Positions 7,582-16,689 of a DNA stretch of 64,000 nt are shown here, in pieces. Both the position numbers and the translations under genes were made by a program. The notes beneath the pieces were generated by a model. The model saw only the letters and a program-made list of their open reading frames with translations, ran no database searches and was not told the DNA's origin. The stretch is taken from the NCBI RefSeq assembly GCF_029490015.1, contig NZ_CP120468.1, positions 2,852,001 through 2,916,000 of the forward strand, given 5' to 3'. Source of the DNA: Halobaculum limi. Its GTDB lineage: Archaea; Halobacteriota; Halobacteria; Halobacteriales; Haloferacaceae. How positions within the stretch are numbered: the first letter of the stretch is position 1; every line of letters starts with the position of its first letter.

Positions 7582-8349
7582 TCAGTCGGCCGCTTGGGGG
7601 CCACTCGCGGCGGCGTCGACGGCGTACAGGCGGGCGGCGTCGACGAGCGACTTGCGGTACTCCGACTCGGAGGGGTCGGCGGCCAGCGATCGGAACAGGC
7701 GGGTGAACGCCGGGAGGTCGACGCCGGGGGCGTCGTCGGCCGCCGCGTGCGCGAGGTCGTACAGGCGGTGGTCGTCGTCGACGAGGCCGTGGCGTTCGCA
7801 CATCGCCAGCGCGAACGCGGCGTTGACGGCGGTGATGTCCGGATCCGACCCAGGCGTCATCCGGCGCGACTCGGGGTGGTGGTGGTCGCGGGGCCGGTCG
7901 GCGACGGCGGCGGCCAGTTGCGACTCGAAGAACGTCACGAGTTTCTCGCCGGGGCCGACGGCGAGCGTAATGTCGTCGGCGTACACGTCCTTCATGTGGT
8001 TCGCGATCTGATAGCAGTGGAGTACTTTCCGGCGTTCGACCGACGCGCCCGAGAGGGCGAGAAACAGCGCCTCGTCGGTCGACTGGTGGTGAGAGGGGTG
8101 TGGCTCCTCGTAGCGGGCCATATGCGACAGTTCGTGGAGGGCGAGTTCGCGCGCCATCGCAGAGGTGGCAGCCTTTCGGGAGATGTTGAGGACGTGGCGG
8201 TCGTCGTAGTGGCCGGCCCACGTCCGCTCCTCGGGGTTGTCGCGAACGCGAACCTCGACGGGGAGCGAGAGGTCGTGTTCGGTTTCGAACAGCGACGCCG
8301 CCCCGAGGAACGGGTCGGGCGGGACGGCACCGCGGACTCGGATGTCCAT
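7582..8349 (-). CDS. DUF5781-like protein with HExxH motif
   Basis: 255-residue soluble haloarchaeal protein, most like the family annotated DUF5781. It contains HELSH at residues 72-76 (in RELALHELSHMARY), which fits the zinc-binding HExxH of metallopeptidases, with more His residues nearby (HPSHH). Function is not established; a zincin-like peptidase fold is an inference. The ATG giving MDIRVRGAVPPDP was preferred over the longer upstream extension, which enters the fusA promoter and looks non-coding. Confidence 0.75.
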   Translation of the reverse strand: MDIRVRGAVPPDPFLGAASLFETEHDLSLPVEVRVRDNPEERTWAGHYDDRHVLNISRKAATSAMARELALHELSHMARYEEPHPSHHQSTDEALFLALSGASVERRKVLHCYQIANHMKDVYADDITLAVGPGEKLVTFFESQLAAAVADRPRDHHHPESRRMTPGSDPDITAVNAAFALAMCERHGLVDDDHRLYDLAHAAADDAPGVDLPAFTRLFRSLAADPSESEYRKSLVDAARLYAVDAAASGPQAAD

Positions 8350-8479
8350 GTGTACTATTGGCACGGTCCGGATCGGTTTGACTCTTGTGCCGGCGATCTG
8401 TCGATCCAACCGATCCACGAGACGGCGTACCACGGATTGTGGCCACCGGATTCGACGGTTTCGGCGACGGCAAAGCACT

Positions 8480-8492
8480 ACCCTTTTGACCG
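8480..8492 (+). promoter_or_regulatory. Probable promoter of fusA
   Basis: TATA-like ACCCTTTTGA, with its CTTTTGA core 24-30 nt upstream of the fusA ATG, consistent with a leaderless transcript. Confidence 0.4.
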
Positions 8493-8513
8493 GGCAGAGA
8501 ATACCGCTCGGTA

Positions 8514-10706
8514 ATGGGCCGACGAAAGAAAATCGTACAGGAATGTGAGCAGTTGATGGACGAGCCGGAGCAGATCCGGAACATCGCCATCGCGGCTCAC
8601 GTCGACCACGGGAAGACGACACTGACGGACAACCTGCTCGCTGGCGCGGGTATGATCGCCGACGCGGACGAGGCGACTCAGCTCGTGATGGACACCGAGG
8701 AGGACGAGCAGGAGCGTGGGATCACCATCGACGCGGCGAACGTTTCGATGACCCACGAGTACGAGGACGAGAACCACCTCATCAACCTCATCGACACGCC
8801 GGGCCACGTCGACTTCGGTGGCGACGTGACGCGGGCGATGCGTGCCGTCGACGGCGCGCTCGTCGTCGTGGACGCCGTCGAGGGCGCGATGCCGCAGACG
8901 GAGACGGTCGTTCGGCAGGCGCTCCGCGAGGGCGTCAAGCCGGCGCTGTTCATCAACAAGGTCGACCGCCTCATCTCCGAACTGCAGGAAGGTCCCGAGG
9001 AGATGCAGAAGCGTCTCCAGGACGTCATCGCCGACGTCAACGAACTCATCCGCGGGATGACCGAGGAGATGGACGACATCACCGAGGACTGGACGGTCTC
9101 CGTCGAGGAGGGTACCGTCGGGTTCGGGTCGGCGCTGTACAAGTGGGGCGTCTCGCTCCCGTCGATGCAGCGCACCGGGATGTCGTTCGCCGACATCATC
9201 GAACTGGAGCAGGACCACAAGCGCCAGGAACTCCACGAGCGGACGCCGCTGTCGAACGTCGTGCTCGACATGGTCGCCGAGCACTTCCCGAACCCGCTCA
9301 AGGCGCAGCCGTTCCGTATCCCGCGCATCTGGCGCGGCGACGACGAGTCCGAGGTTGCAGAGGACATGCGGACGGTCAACCGCGAGGGCGACATCGTCTT
9401 CATGGCGACCGACATCGGGATGGACCCCCACGCCGGCGAGATCGCCACTGGTCGCGTCTTCTCCGGCACGCTCCGCAAGGGGCAGGAGCTGTACGTCTCC
9501 GGGACCGCGGGCAAGAACCGCGTCCAGTCCGTCGGGATCTACATGGGCGGTGAGCGCGAGGAACTCGACCGTGGTGTCCCCGCAGGGAACATCGCGGCCG
9601 TCACCGGCCTGAAAGACGCCATCGCTGGCTCCACCGTCTCCGACAAGGAGATGACGCCGTTCGAGTCCATCGAGCACATCTCCGAGCCGGTCATCACGAA
9701 GTCCGTCGAGGCGAAGTCGATGGACGACCTGCCGAAGCTCATCAAGACGCTCCAGCAGGTCGCGAAGGAGGACCCGACCATCCGCGTGGAGATTAACGAG
9801 GACACCGGCGAGCACCTCATCTCCGGACAGGGTGAACTCCACCTCGAGGTCATCACCCAGCGTATCCAGAAGAACCAGGGCATCCCCGTCCAGACCGGTG
9901 AGCCCATCGTCGTCTACCGCGAGCAGCCGCAGGAGGCCTCGCGCGAGGTCGAGGGTGTCTCGCCGAACCGCCACAACAAGTTCTACATCACCGTCGAGCC
10001 GCTCGGCGACGACATCGTCGACACGATCAAACTCGGCGAGGCGTCGATGGACATGCCCGAACTGGAGCGCCGCGAAGCGCTGCAGGACGCCGGGATGGAC
10101 AAGGACACGTCCCAGAACGTGGAGCACATCCACGGGACGAACATCCTCATCGACGACACGAAGGGTATCCAGCACCTGAACGAGACGATGGAACTCGTCA
10201 TCGAGGGCCTCGAAGAGGCGCTCGACGACGGTCCCCTCGCCGCAGAGCCCGTGCAGGGTGCGCTGCTGCGCCTGCACGACGCGCGTCTGCACGAGGACAC
10301 CATCCACCGCGGTCCGGCGCAGGTCATCCCCGCCGTCCGCGACGCCGTCCACCGCGCGCTCATCGACGGCGAGGTTCGCCTCCTGGAGCCGATTCAGGAC
10401 GTCCGCATCGACGTGCCCAGCGAGCACATGGGCGACGCCTCCGGCGAGATTCAGGGTCGCCGTGGCCGCGTCGACGACATGTACCAAGAGGGCGACCTCA
10501 TGGTCATCGAGGGCATCGCGCCCGTCGAGGAGATGATCGGCTTCTCCAGCGACATCCGCTCTGCGACCGAGGGCCGCGCCTCCTGGAACACGGAGAACGC
10601 CGGCTTCCGCGTCCTCGTGGACAATCTCCAGCGCGAGAAGATTATGGAGATCCGCGAGCGCAAGGGCATGAAACTCGAACTGCCCCAGCAGATCGACTAC
10701 ATCTAA
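8514..10706 (+). CDS. fusA: Translation elongation factor aEF-2
   Basis: 730-residue archaeal EF-2, the GTPase driving translocation. The P-loop [11 protein letters not shown] is at about residues 27-37, with [18 protein letters not shown] and NKVDR following. The C-terminal domain has the [11 protein letters not shown] segment that carries the diphthamide-modified His. The length matches haloarchaeal EF-2. It has its own TATA-like box rather than being directly joined to rps7. Confidence 0.98.
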   Translation: MGRRKKIVQECEQLMDEPEQIRNIAIAAHVDHGKTTLTDNLLAGAGMIADADEATQLVMDTEEDEQERGITIDAANVSMTHEYEDENHLINLIDTPGHVDFGGDVTRAMRAVDGALVVVDAVEGAMPQTETVVRQALREGVKPALFINKVDRLISELQEGPEEMQKRLQDVIADVNELIRGMTEEMDDITEDWTVSVEEGTVGFGSALYKWGVSLPSMQRTGMSFADIIELEQDHKRQELHERTPLSNVVLDMVAEHFPNPLKAQPFRIPRIWRGDDESEVAEDMRTVNREGDIVFMATDIGMDPHAGEIATGRVFSGTLRKGQELYVSGTAGKNRVQSVGIYMGGEREELDRGVPAGNIAAVTGLKDAIAGSTVSDKEMTPFESIEHISEPVITKSVEAKSMDDLPKLIKTLQQVAKEDPTIRVEINEDTGEHLISGQGELHLEVITQRIQKNQGIPVQTGEPIVVYREQPQEASREVEGVSPNRHNKFYITVEPLGDDIVDTIKLGEASMDMPELERREALQDAGMDKDTSQNVEHIHGTNILIDDTKGIQHLNETMELVIEGLEEALDDGPLAAEPVQGALLRLHDARLHEDTIHRGPAQVIPAVRDAVHRALIDGEVRLLEPIQDVRIDVPSEHMGDASGEIQGRRGRVDDMYQEGDLMVIEGIAPVEEMIGFSSDIRSATEGRASWNTENAGFRVLVDNLQREKIMEIRERKGMKLELPQQIDYI

Positions 10707-10917
10707 CACCCACGGGACCCGCCCGTCGGCACTGCGGTTTTCTCTCTCCGTTCTCACCGACCCCGAGCGGTTGCGCCGGCTACCCACCCGCCGTCGATCC
10801 GTCGCTCGTTCGCCGTCGTCGCCGAGAGACCGTCGGCAATCGTACAGGATTGTTCACACACTGGCAAGCATCGCCAGGGTAGAAGGCTTATCACCTCCCC
10901 GTCTACACAGACCGAGT
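10707..10917 (+). other. Intergenic region after fusA
   Basis: No gene recognised. A T-rich stretch (GGTTTTCTCTCTCC, about 10736-10750) may terminate fusA. A TATA-like GGCTTATCAC at 10885-10894 lies about 25-30 nt before the ATG at 10918 and should start the leader-ORF/ACT/homoserine dehydrogenase transcript. Confidence 0.4.
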
Positions 10918-11100
10918 ATGCCAAGTGGCACGACCCACGGTCGGCGCGACGGCTGCGAACAACTGATTCAGCCCCGCACGCCGATCACAATTATTGGGTC
11001 TGACGCCACACCCCCCGGCGGGACACGGTCGGCGGCGCGCGCGACGACGCCCGCACCAACCACGCTGGGATCGGCCGGTCCCGAACGGAGGGCCGCGTAA
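10918..11100 (+). CDS. Possible Thr/Ile-rich leader ORF (60 aa)
   Basis: ATG about 25-30 nt after the TATA-like GGCTTATCAC, so it would be the first codon of a leaderless transcript. It encodes 60 residues with ten Thr and four Ile, including RTPITIIG and RATTPAPTTLG, and stops 1 nt before the ATG of the ACT-domain gene. It may be a leader peptide that couples translation to threonine-pathway genes, or the region may just be an untranslated leader. No family is recognised. Placement and composition are seen; function is inferred. Confidence 0.35.
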   Translation: MPSGTTHGRRDGCEQLIQPRTPITIIGSDATPPGGTRSAARATTPAPTTLGSAGPERRAA

Positions 11101-11101
11101 G

Positions 11102-11713
11102 ATGCCGTCGGAGTCGACGCCAGCCCCCGACGAGGACGCGGTAGCGGTCGAGGAGAGCGACGAGACGGACGCGGAGACGGACGGCGGGCGCGAGACGGAA
11201 CTACAGGCCCACACGATCAGACTTGAACTCGTCGACGAACCGGGACAACTGCTCGCGGCGCTGGAGCCAATCGCGGACAACGGCGCGAACCTGCTGTCCA
11301 TCTTCCACGAGCGAGGGAATCTCACGCCGCGGGGCCGAATCCCGGTCGAAGTCGACATCGAGTGCCCGCCCGCGCGGTTCGAACCGTTGCTAGAGGACCT
11401 CCGGGAACGCGGTGTCAACGTGATCCAGGCGGACGCCGAGGAGTACGGCGACGAGGTGACGCTCGTCCTCGTCGGTCACCTCGTCGACACGGACCTGTCG
11501 GGCACGCTCAAGAGCATCCAAGACCGCTCAGGTGCGTCGGTCGCGGACATCGACCTGTCGGCACCGGCGGGCGCGGGGTCGGAGGCGCACTCCAGCGCCC
11601 GACTCCGCCTGCGTGCGCGGGCGGACGACATCCCCGACGTAATCGCGACGGTGCGGGAGGTGGCCAGCGAGAAGGACATTCGGGTCATCGCACCCCTGGA
11701 GGGCCGCCGATGA
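11102..11713 (+). CDS. ACT domain amino-acid-binding protein
   Basis: 203-residue protein with an acidic ~35-residue N-terminus, then an ACT-type domain (LELVDEPGQLLAALEPIADNG) and a second regulatory half (VTLVLVGHLVDTDLSGTLKSI). ACT domains bind amino acids and regulate biosynthetic enzymes. Its stop overlaps the ATG of the homoserine dehydrogenase by 4 nt (ATGA). It is therefore a likely allosteric or accessory partner for the downstream enzyme, possibly sensing threonine; the ligand is inferred from context. Confidence 0.85.
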   Translation: MPSESTPAPDEDAVAVEESDETDAETDGGRETELQAHTIRLELVDEPGQLLAALEPIADNGANLLSIFHERGNLTPRGRIPVEVDIECPPARFEPLLEDLRERGVNVIQADAEEYGDEVTLVLVGHLVDTDLSGTLKSIQDRSGASVADIDLSAPAGAGSEAHSSARLRLRARADDIPDVIATVREVASEKDIRVIAPLEGRR

Positions 11714-12684
11714 GACTCGCCATCCTCGGCGCGGGCGCGGTCGGCCGGTCGGTGGCGGAGTTGGCGTCAGAGTACGGCCACACGGTGACCGCGCTGGCCG
11801 ACTCCAGTTCGGCGGTCGTCGGCGCCGACGGCGTGGCCGTCGACGCCGCCCTCGAACGGAAAGACGCAGGCGAGTCACTCGGAAGCGGCGACCCCGACGA
11901 CGCGCTCACCGCTGACTACGACGTGCTGGTGGAGGCGACGCCGACGACGCTCGGCGACGCCGAACCCGGCTTCTCGCACCTGCGGGCGGCGCTGGAACGC
12001 GACAAGCACGTCGTCCTCGCGAACAAAGGCCCCGTGGCGGAGCGGTACGCGGAGGTGCGCGAACTGGAGGCCGCCTCCGACGGCGAGGTGTACTTCGAGG
12101 CGACCGTCGGTGGGGCCATCCCGGTGTGCGCCACCGTCGACGACCTCGGGGCCCAACACGTCTCGGCCGTGCGGGGCGTCCTCAACGGCACGGCGAACTT
12201 CGTGCTCTCGCGGATGGCCGCCGAGGGCCTCGACTACGACCACGTCCTCGCGGAGGCGCAGGACTTGGGCGTCGCGGAGGCCGACCCGTCTTTCGACGTT
12301 GAGGGGACCGACGCGGCGCTGAAGTGCGTCATCGTCGCGAACGTCCTCCGAGAGGCCGACTGCGACTCCGTCGCAGAACTGCACGACAAGGAAGTGACGC
12401 TCGCGGACGCCGACGTGGAGGGCATCCGTGACATCCCCGGGAGCGCACTCGAACTCGCCGCCGAGGACGGGCGCACCGTCCGACTGGTCGGCGAGGCGAC
12501 CCGCGACCGCGTGAGCGTCGGGCCGCGTCTCGTCCCCGAACACGGGACGCTCGCGGTGACGGGCACGCGCAACATCGTCGAAATCGACCACGAGTACGCC
12601 GGCGGCCTCGCCATCTCTGGGCGCGGTGCCGGCGGCGAGGAGACCGCGAGCGCGGTGCTGGCGGACGTAGCGCGACTGGAGTAA
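11710..12684 (+). CDS. hom: Homoserine dehydrogenase
   Basis: 324-residue NAD(P)-dependent enzyme converting aspartate semialdehyde to homoserine, the branch point to Thr and Met. The N-terminal Rossmann motif is [13 protein letters not shown]. The central [13 protein letters not shown] and [12 protein letters not shown] blocks and [16 protein letters not shown] are characteristic. The enzyme lacks its own ACT domain, which matches the separate ACT protein encoded just upstream with a 4-nt overlap. Confidence 0.92.
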   Translation: MRLAILGAGAVGRSVAELASEYGHTVTALADSSSAVVGADGVAVDAALERKDAGESLGSGDPDDALTADYDVLVEATPTTLGDAEPGFSHLRAALERDKHVVLANKGPVAERYAEVRELEAASDGEVYFEATVGGAIPVCATVDDLGAQHVSAVRGVLNGTANFVLSRMAAEGLDYDHVLAEAQDLGVAEADPSFDVEGTDAALKCVIVANVLREADCDSVAELHDKEVTLADADVEGIRDIPGSALELAAEDGRTVRLVGEATRDRVSVGPRLVPEHGTLAVTGTRNIVEIDHEYAGGLAISGRGAGGEETASAVLADVARLE

Positions 12685-12985
12685 CGGCCACGACCCTCAC
12701 CGCGTTCTTTGTTACTACGCGCGTCCCTGCATCGATAGCCCGTGTGAGCGACTGCAACGAACGCGAACAGATCCTGTCTCGATTGGAGCGCGACCCGGTG
12801 TGATTGGGGGGGAAATCGACTCCCATCCGGTCCCGCGAACACCCCGTGCAACACCGACACACGGGAGTGTCCCACACGCAAAATCGCAAGAAGGCGGCGG
12901 GATGCCCTGCCCCGCGTATCGAAATGGTTTTAGGGCATTCGACCGTTACAAGTCCTTACAGAGCGCCTCAGCGCGTGATTCCACA
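12685..12985 (+). other. Intergenic region and promoter upstream of tuf
   Basis: No convincing gene. The 301-bp gap contains a run of seven G near 12805 and short Arg-rich frames. A TATA-like TCCTTACAG at 12953-12961 lies 25-33 nt before the tuf ATG and would give a leaderless transcript. A second AT-rich element, GGTTTTAGG, lies at about 12924-12932. Confidence 0.4.
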
Positions 12986-14251
12986 ATGAGCGACAAACCC
13001 CACCAGAACCTGGCCATCATCGGCCACGTCGACCACGGGAAATCCACGCTCGTCGGACGGCTCCTCTTCGAGACAGGGAGCGTCCCCGAGCACGTGATCG
13101 AGCAGCACCGAGAAGAGGCAGAGGAGAAGGGCAAGGGCGGCTTCGAGTTCGCCTACGTCATGGACAACCTCGCCGAAGAACGTGAGCGCGGTGTCACCAT
13201 CGACATCGCCCACCAGGAGTTCGACACCGACGAGTACTACTTCACCATCGTCGACTGCCCGGGCCACCGTGACTTCGTGAAGAACATGATCACGGGTGCC
13301 TCGCAGGCAGACAACGCGGTACTCGTCGTCGCGGCCGACGACGGTGTCGCGCCCCAGACCCGCGAGCACGTCTTCCTCGCCCGCACGCTCGGCATCAACG
13401 AGCTGATCGTCGCGGTGAACAAGATGGACGTCGTCGACTACTCCGAGGACACCTACAAGGAGGTCGTCTCCGAGGTCAAGGACCTGCTCAAGCAGGTCCG
13501 CTTCGGCACGGAAGACGCTTCCTTCATCCCGATCTCGGCGTTCGAGGGCGACAACATCGCCGAGCGCTCGGACAACACGTCGTGGTACGACGGCGAGATT
13601 CTCCTGGAGGCACTCAACAGCCTGCCGGAGTCGGAGCCGCCGACGGACGCGCCGCTGCGTCTGCCTATCCAGGACGTCTACACCATCTCGGGTATCGGGA
13701 CCGTCCCCGTCGGACGCCTCGAGACCGGCGAGATGCGCTCGGGTGACAACGTCTCCTTCCAGCCGTCCGACGTGGGTGGCGAAGTGAAGACGATCGAGAT
13801 GCACCACGAAGAGGTCGACTACGCGGGCCCCGGCGACAACGTCGGATTCAACGTCCGCGGCGTCGGCAAGGACGACATCCGCCGCGGCGACGTCTGTGGT
13901 CCCGCGGACGACCCGCCGACGGTCGCCGAGACCTTCCAGGCGCAGGTCGTCGTCATGCAGCACCCGTCCGTCATCACGGCGGGCTACACCCCGGTCTTCC
14001 ACGCCCACACGGCGCAGGTCGCGTGTACGGTCGAGTCGCTCGACCAGAAGCTCGACCCGTCCTCGGGCGAGGTCGCCGAGGAGAACCCGGACTTCATCAA
14101 GTCCGGCGACGCGGCCATCGTGACGGTGCGCCCGCAGAAGCCCCTCAGCATCGAGCCGTCCAGCGAAATTCCGGAACTGGGCTCCTTCGCCATCCGTGAC
14201 ATGGGTCAGACCATCGCGGCCGGCAAGGTGCTCTCCGTCAACGAGCGGTAA
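12986..14251 (+). CDS. tuf: Translation elongation factor aEF-1alpha
   Basis: 421-residue aEF-1alpha that delivers aminoacyl-tRNA to the ribosome. GTPase motifs are [37 protein letters not shown] and NKMD. Beta-barrel domains 2 and 3 follow, ending with [20 protein letters not shown]. The ATG giving [19 protein letters not shown] yields the normal haloarchaeal length; a longer in-frame extension to 12800 is rejected. The stop is immediately followed by the rps10 ATG. Confidence 0.98.
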   Translation: MSDKPHQNLAIIGHVDHGKSTLVGRLLFETGSVPEHVIEQHREEAEEKGKGGFEFAYVMDNLAEERERGVTIDIAHQEFDTDEYYFTIVDCPGHRDFVKNMITGASQADNAVLVVAADDGVAPQTREHVFLARTLGINELIVAVNKMDVVDYSEDTYKEVVSEVKDLLKQVRFGTEDASFIPISAFEGDNIAERSDNTSWYDGEILLEALNSLPESEPPTDAPLRLPIQDVYTISGIGTVPVGRLETGEMRSGDNVSFQPSDVGGEVKTIEMHHEEVDYAGPGDNVGFNVRGVGKDDIRRGDVCGPADDPPTVAETFQAQVVVMQHPSVITAGYTPVFHAHTAQVACTVESLDQKLDPSSGEVAEENPDFIKSGDAAIVTVRPQKPLSIEPSSEIPELGSFAIRDMGQTIAAGKVLSVNER

Positions 14252-14566
14252 ATGCCCGGGCAACAAGCGCGCGTCCGACTCGCGGGCACGAGCCCCGACG
14301 ACCTGGACGACATCTGCGCCGACGTTCGCGAGATCGCGGACAAGACCGGCGTGGCGCTGTCCGGCCCCATCCCGCTGCCCACGAAGACGCTGGAAGTCCC
14401 GTCTCGCAAGTCCCCCGACGGTGAGGGGACGGCGACGTGGGAGCACTGGGAGATGCGCGTCCACAAGCGGCTGATCGACATCGACGCCGACGAACGCGCG
14501 CTCCGCCAGCTCATGCGGATCCAGGTCCCGAACGACGTCTCGATCGAGATCGTCTTAGAGGACTGA
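14252..14566 (+). CDS. rps10: 30S ribosomal protein S10 (uS10)
   Basis: 104-residue S10 of the 30S head. The [18 protein letters not shown] loop and the [16 protein letters not shown] segment are diagnostic. It begins directly after the tuf stop codon with zero spacing, the standard archaeal tuf-rps10 arrangement. Confidence 0.98.
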   Translation: MPGQQARVRLAGTSPDDLDDICADVREIADKTGVALSGPIPLPTKTLEVPSRKSPDGEGTATWEHWEMRVHKRLIDIDADERALRQLMRIQVPNDVSIEIVLED

Positions 14567-14578
14567 ACTGAGGCGCAC

Positions 14579-14617
14579 CGGACCACACGGTCCGACGTCT
14601 ACCGTTCTCACGTTTTT
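14579..14617 (+). terminator. Terminator after tuf-rps10
   Basis: Inverted repeat CGGACC / GGTCCG (6-bp stem, 4-nt loop, 14579-14594) 12 nt after the rps10 stop, followed by a TTTTT run at 14613-14617. The T-run is the likely archaeal termination signal. Confidence 0.5.
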
Positions 14618-14668
14618 CACACCGCCCAGCGGCGGCACCGTTTTGCGGACGCGGGCGGTAGAACTGGT

Positions 14669-15268
14669 GTGTCTCACTCGACCACGACGACCGCGCTCCG
14701 CCCCGTCGCGGAGACGCTGGCGGCGATGACGCTCGTCTCGCTGGCCTACTGGCTGGTGAGCCTTGTCGCTGCGCCGCTTGCAGCCCTGCTGTTCGTCCTC
14801 TCGGGTGCGGTGGTCGCGACGCCGTGGACGCTCGCGACGAGCGTGTACGCCCACGCCGGTCTCGGCCACCTCCTCTCGAACGCACTCGTCGTCGTCGTGG
14901 CCGGCGTCCCCGTCGCGGCAACGACGACACGCGCTCGCTTTCACGCGTTCGTCCTCGCGACCGGTGCGCTCGCGGGCCTCGCACAGGTATTCGTGGGCGG
15001 TCTGCTCTCTCCCGTGGGGGTGGTCGGTATCAGCGGCGCGGCGTTCGCACTCGTCGGCTACGTCCTCGCGGCCAATCCCGCCGCCGACGCACTCGGTCGC
15101 GTCGCCGGCCGCCTCGGCGTCTCCCAGCGTGTCGTCGTCCTCGGCGTCGGCCTCGTCGCAGCCGTCGTGACGCTCGCGTTCAGCGCGCCCGGAAGCGCCA
15201 TCGTCGCACATCTCGTCGGGTTCCTTGTGGGCGTCGTCGCCGGGCGTGTTCGCCTGCTGCGTGTGTGA
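14669..15268 (+). CDS. Rhomboid family intramembrane serine protease
   Basis: 199-residue polytopic membrane protein with rhomboid hallmarks: His67 and Asn71 in GHLLSNAL, the nucleophile Ser122 in GISGAAFALVGY, and His181 in AHLVGF as the dyad partner. Rhomboids cleave transmembrane substrates inside the bilayer. The GTG start gives a short hydrophilic N-terminus before the first helix. A single-gene unit between rps10 and a tRNA. Substrate unknown. Confidence 0.82.
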   Translation: MSHSTTTTALRPVAETLAAMTLVSLAYWLVSLVAAPLAALLFVLSGAVVATPWTLATSVYAHAGLGHLLSNALVVVVAGVPVAATTTRARFHAFVLATGALAGLAQVFVGGLLSPVGVVGISGAAFALVGYVLAANPAADALGRVAGRLGVSQRVVVLGVGLVAAVVTLAFSAPGSAIVAHLVGFLVGVVAGRVRLLRV

Positions 15269-15331
15269 AGAACGCACGCAGGAACGGTGAAACGGAACCC
15301 TCAAGTGTCATCCCGGACTCTCACGAAGTGC

Positions 15332-15403
15332 GGGCTCGTAGATCAGTGGTAGATCGCTTCCTTCGCAAGGAAGAGGCCCTGGGTTCAAATCCCAGCGAGT
15401 CCA
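15332..15403 (+). tRNA. tRNA-Ala, anticodon CGC
   Basis: 72-nt cloverleaf. The acceptor stem GGGCTCG pairs with CGAGTCC, including the G3-U70 wobble that is the alanine identity element, with discriminator A. The anticodon arm CTTCC-TTCGCAA-GGAAG gives anticodon CGC at 15364-15366, reading GCG. The T arm is CTGGG-TTCAAAT-CCCAG. No intron, and CCA is not encoded. No integrase or repeated 3' end was seen nearby. Confidence 0.96.
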
Positions 15404-15510
15404 CTTCCGCTTCTCATTCCGTACACCGTCCGTGAGGTGACAGTAACCGAACAGCACCTCGTAGCGGAGATTATTGCCGCAACCTGCGTACGTCCGTACG
15501 GTGAACACAG

Positions 15511-15810
15511 ATGGTGTATCTCATTGCCCGCGCGACTGTCGCGGACTTCGACGCGTGGCGCACGGCGTTCGACTCGAACGACGACTACCGAACGGAACAC
15601 GGGCAGCGTGGCTACCAAGTGTTCCGACCACGTGACACTCGCGACGAGGTCGTCGTTGTGTTCGACTGGGCCGACGACCGGTCTCCAGTGGAGTTCTTCA
15701 GTTCCCCGGAGATGCGCGACCGGATGCGCGAGGCTGGCATTCAGGGACGGCCGGAGATGACCCTCGCGGACGAGGTCACGAAGATGGCTCCCGCAGGGTC
15801 GTCCGCCTGA
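15511..15810 (+). CDS. Small protein, possible dimeric alpha-beta barrel fold
   Basis: 99-residue protein (MVYLIARATVADFDAWRTAF...) whose pattern of beta strands and a DFDAWR-type helix resembles small ferredoxin-like, dimeric alpha-beta barrel proteins such as the ABM or cyclase-like families. No catalytic residues could be assigned. The gene stands alone between tRNA-Ala and a convergent HAD gene. The fold assignment is an inference. Confidence 0.65.
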   Translation: MVYLIARATVADFDAWRTAFDSNDDYRTEHGQRGYQVFRPRDTRDEVVVVFDWADDRSPVEFFSSPEMRDRMREAGIQGRPEMTLADEVTKMAPAGSSA

Positions 15811-15901
15811 CTCTCGGCACCGGCGTCGACGCCACCAGTTGGTCAGCACACGACTGACGGGTGCCGGTCGCTAGCGGGCGGTCGTCGCTCGGTCGAACTC
15901 G

Positions 15902-16573
15902 TCACTCCCCCGCCAGCAACACGTCCGCGAGTTCCACGAGCGAGTCGACGTCGTATCTCGGTTCTCGGTCCAGTTTGTCGTCCACGTTGAACTCCCGACG
16001 GACGAACGCCGCGTCGATGCCGGCGTTGTGTGCGGCGGCCACGTCGGACTCACGGTCGCCGACGTAGATGGCGCGGTCCGGCGTCAAGTCGGCGAGCGCC
16101 CGGTCCATATACGTCGTCGTCGGCTTCTCCGCGCCGATGTCCTCGACGCCCGGTCCAAGCCCGTACCAGGTGTCGAAGTGGCCGGCGAGGTCAAATCGGT
16201 CAAGGACCGTCTCGACGGCCGAGTGCTGGTTGTTACTCACGATGCCACGGGCACCAGGTACGTCGAGGACGGCGTCGGCGTCGTCGTAGAGGGTCTTCTC
16301 GCCTTCGCTGATCGCGGTCGCCTGATTCTCGGTGACGAACTCGTTGCGGTATCGCCAGAGACGGTCGAACCCGACTCCGTGGGTCGATTCGAAGTAGGTC
16401 GTCACCTCGTCGAGGTCGCCGCGGAGGGTCCGAACGGCGTGGAACTCCGCGTCGGTGGGATCGTCCACGCCAGCCGCCGCGAGCGCCCGCTCTGCGGCGT
16501 CGTCGAACACCCACGACGGCGATCGCTCTACCAACACCCCGTCCATATCGAACACGATGGCGTCGTACTCCAT
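15902..16573 (-). CDS. HAD family hydrolase (phosphoglycolate phosphatase-like)
   Basis: 223-residue HAD phosphatase. Motif I is AIVFDMDGVLVERSP near the N-terminus, motif II is GIVSNN, the motif III Lys is in GAEKPTTTYMDRAL, and motif IV is YVGDRESDVAAAHNAGI. The ATG giving MEYDAIVFDMDG was preferred over a 30-residue upstream extension. The substrate is not predictable; a phosphoglycolate- or beta-phosphoglucomutase-like role is possible. It diverges from the acyl-CoA ligase gene. Confidence 0.87.
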   Translation of the reverse strand: MEYDAIVFDMDGVLVERSPSWVFDDAAERALAAAGVDDPTDAEFHAVRTLRGDLDEVTTYFESTHGVGFDRLWRYRNEFVTENQATAISEGEKTLYDDADAVLDVPGARGIVSNNQHSAVETVLDRFDLAGHFDTWYGLGPGVEDIGAEKPTTTYMDRALADLTPDRAIYVGDRESDVAAAHNAGIDAAFVRREFNVDDKLDREPRYDVDSLVELADVLLAGE

Positions 16574-16644
16574 GGGGGGTTCACCGGACCCGACCGTATC
16601 AGCCTGCTGACTTGCCTCCGATGGCAAGACCAGCCGACGAGCCG

Positions 16645-16689
16645 GAGTAACATTTATCGACACCGACCGTAAATCAGTTTTAATAGATC
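16645..16689 (+). promoter_or_regulatory. Promoter region of the acyl-CoA ligase
   Basis: The AT-rich divergent gap contains ACATTTATCG (about 16649-16658) 32-41 nt before the ATG and AGTTTTAATAG (16675-16685) close to it. The first fits a TATA box for a short-leader transcript. Confidence 0.4.

Noticed and set aside
5900-8590. Single 896-aa minus-strand ORF
   Set aside because: It only contains the HAD gene at its 3' end; the rest is antisense or out of frame to other genes and Arg-rich.
8478-10787. 769-aa ORF antisense to fusA
   Set aside because: Long antisense ORFs are a by-product of GC-rich codon use; fusA on the plus strand is certain.
15332-15403. tRNA-Ala as an integration (att) site
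   Set aside because: No integrase gene and no repeated copy of the tRNA 3' end is present nearby.
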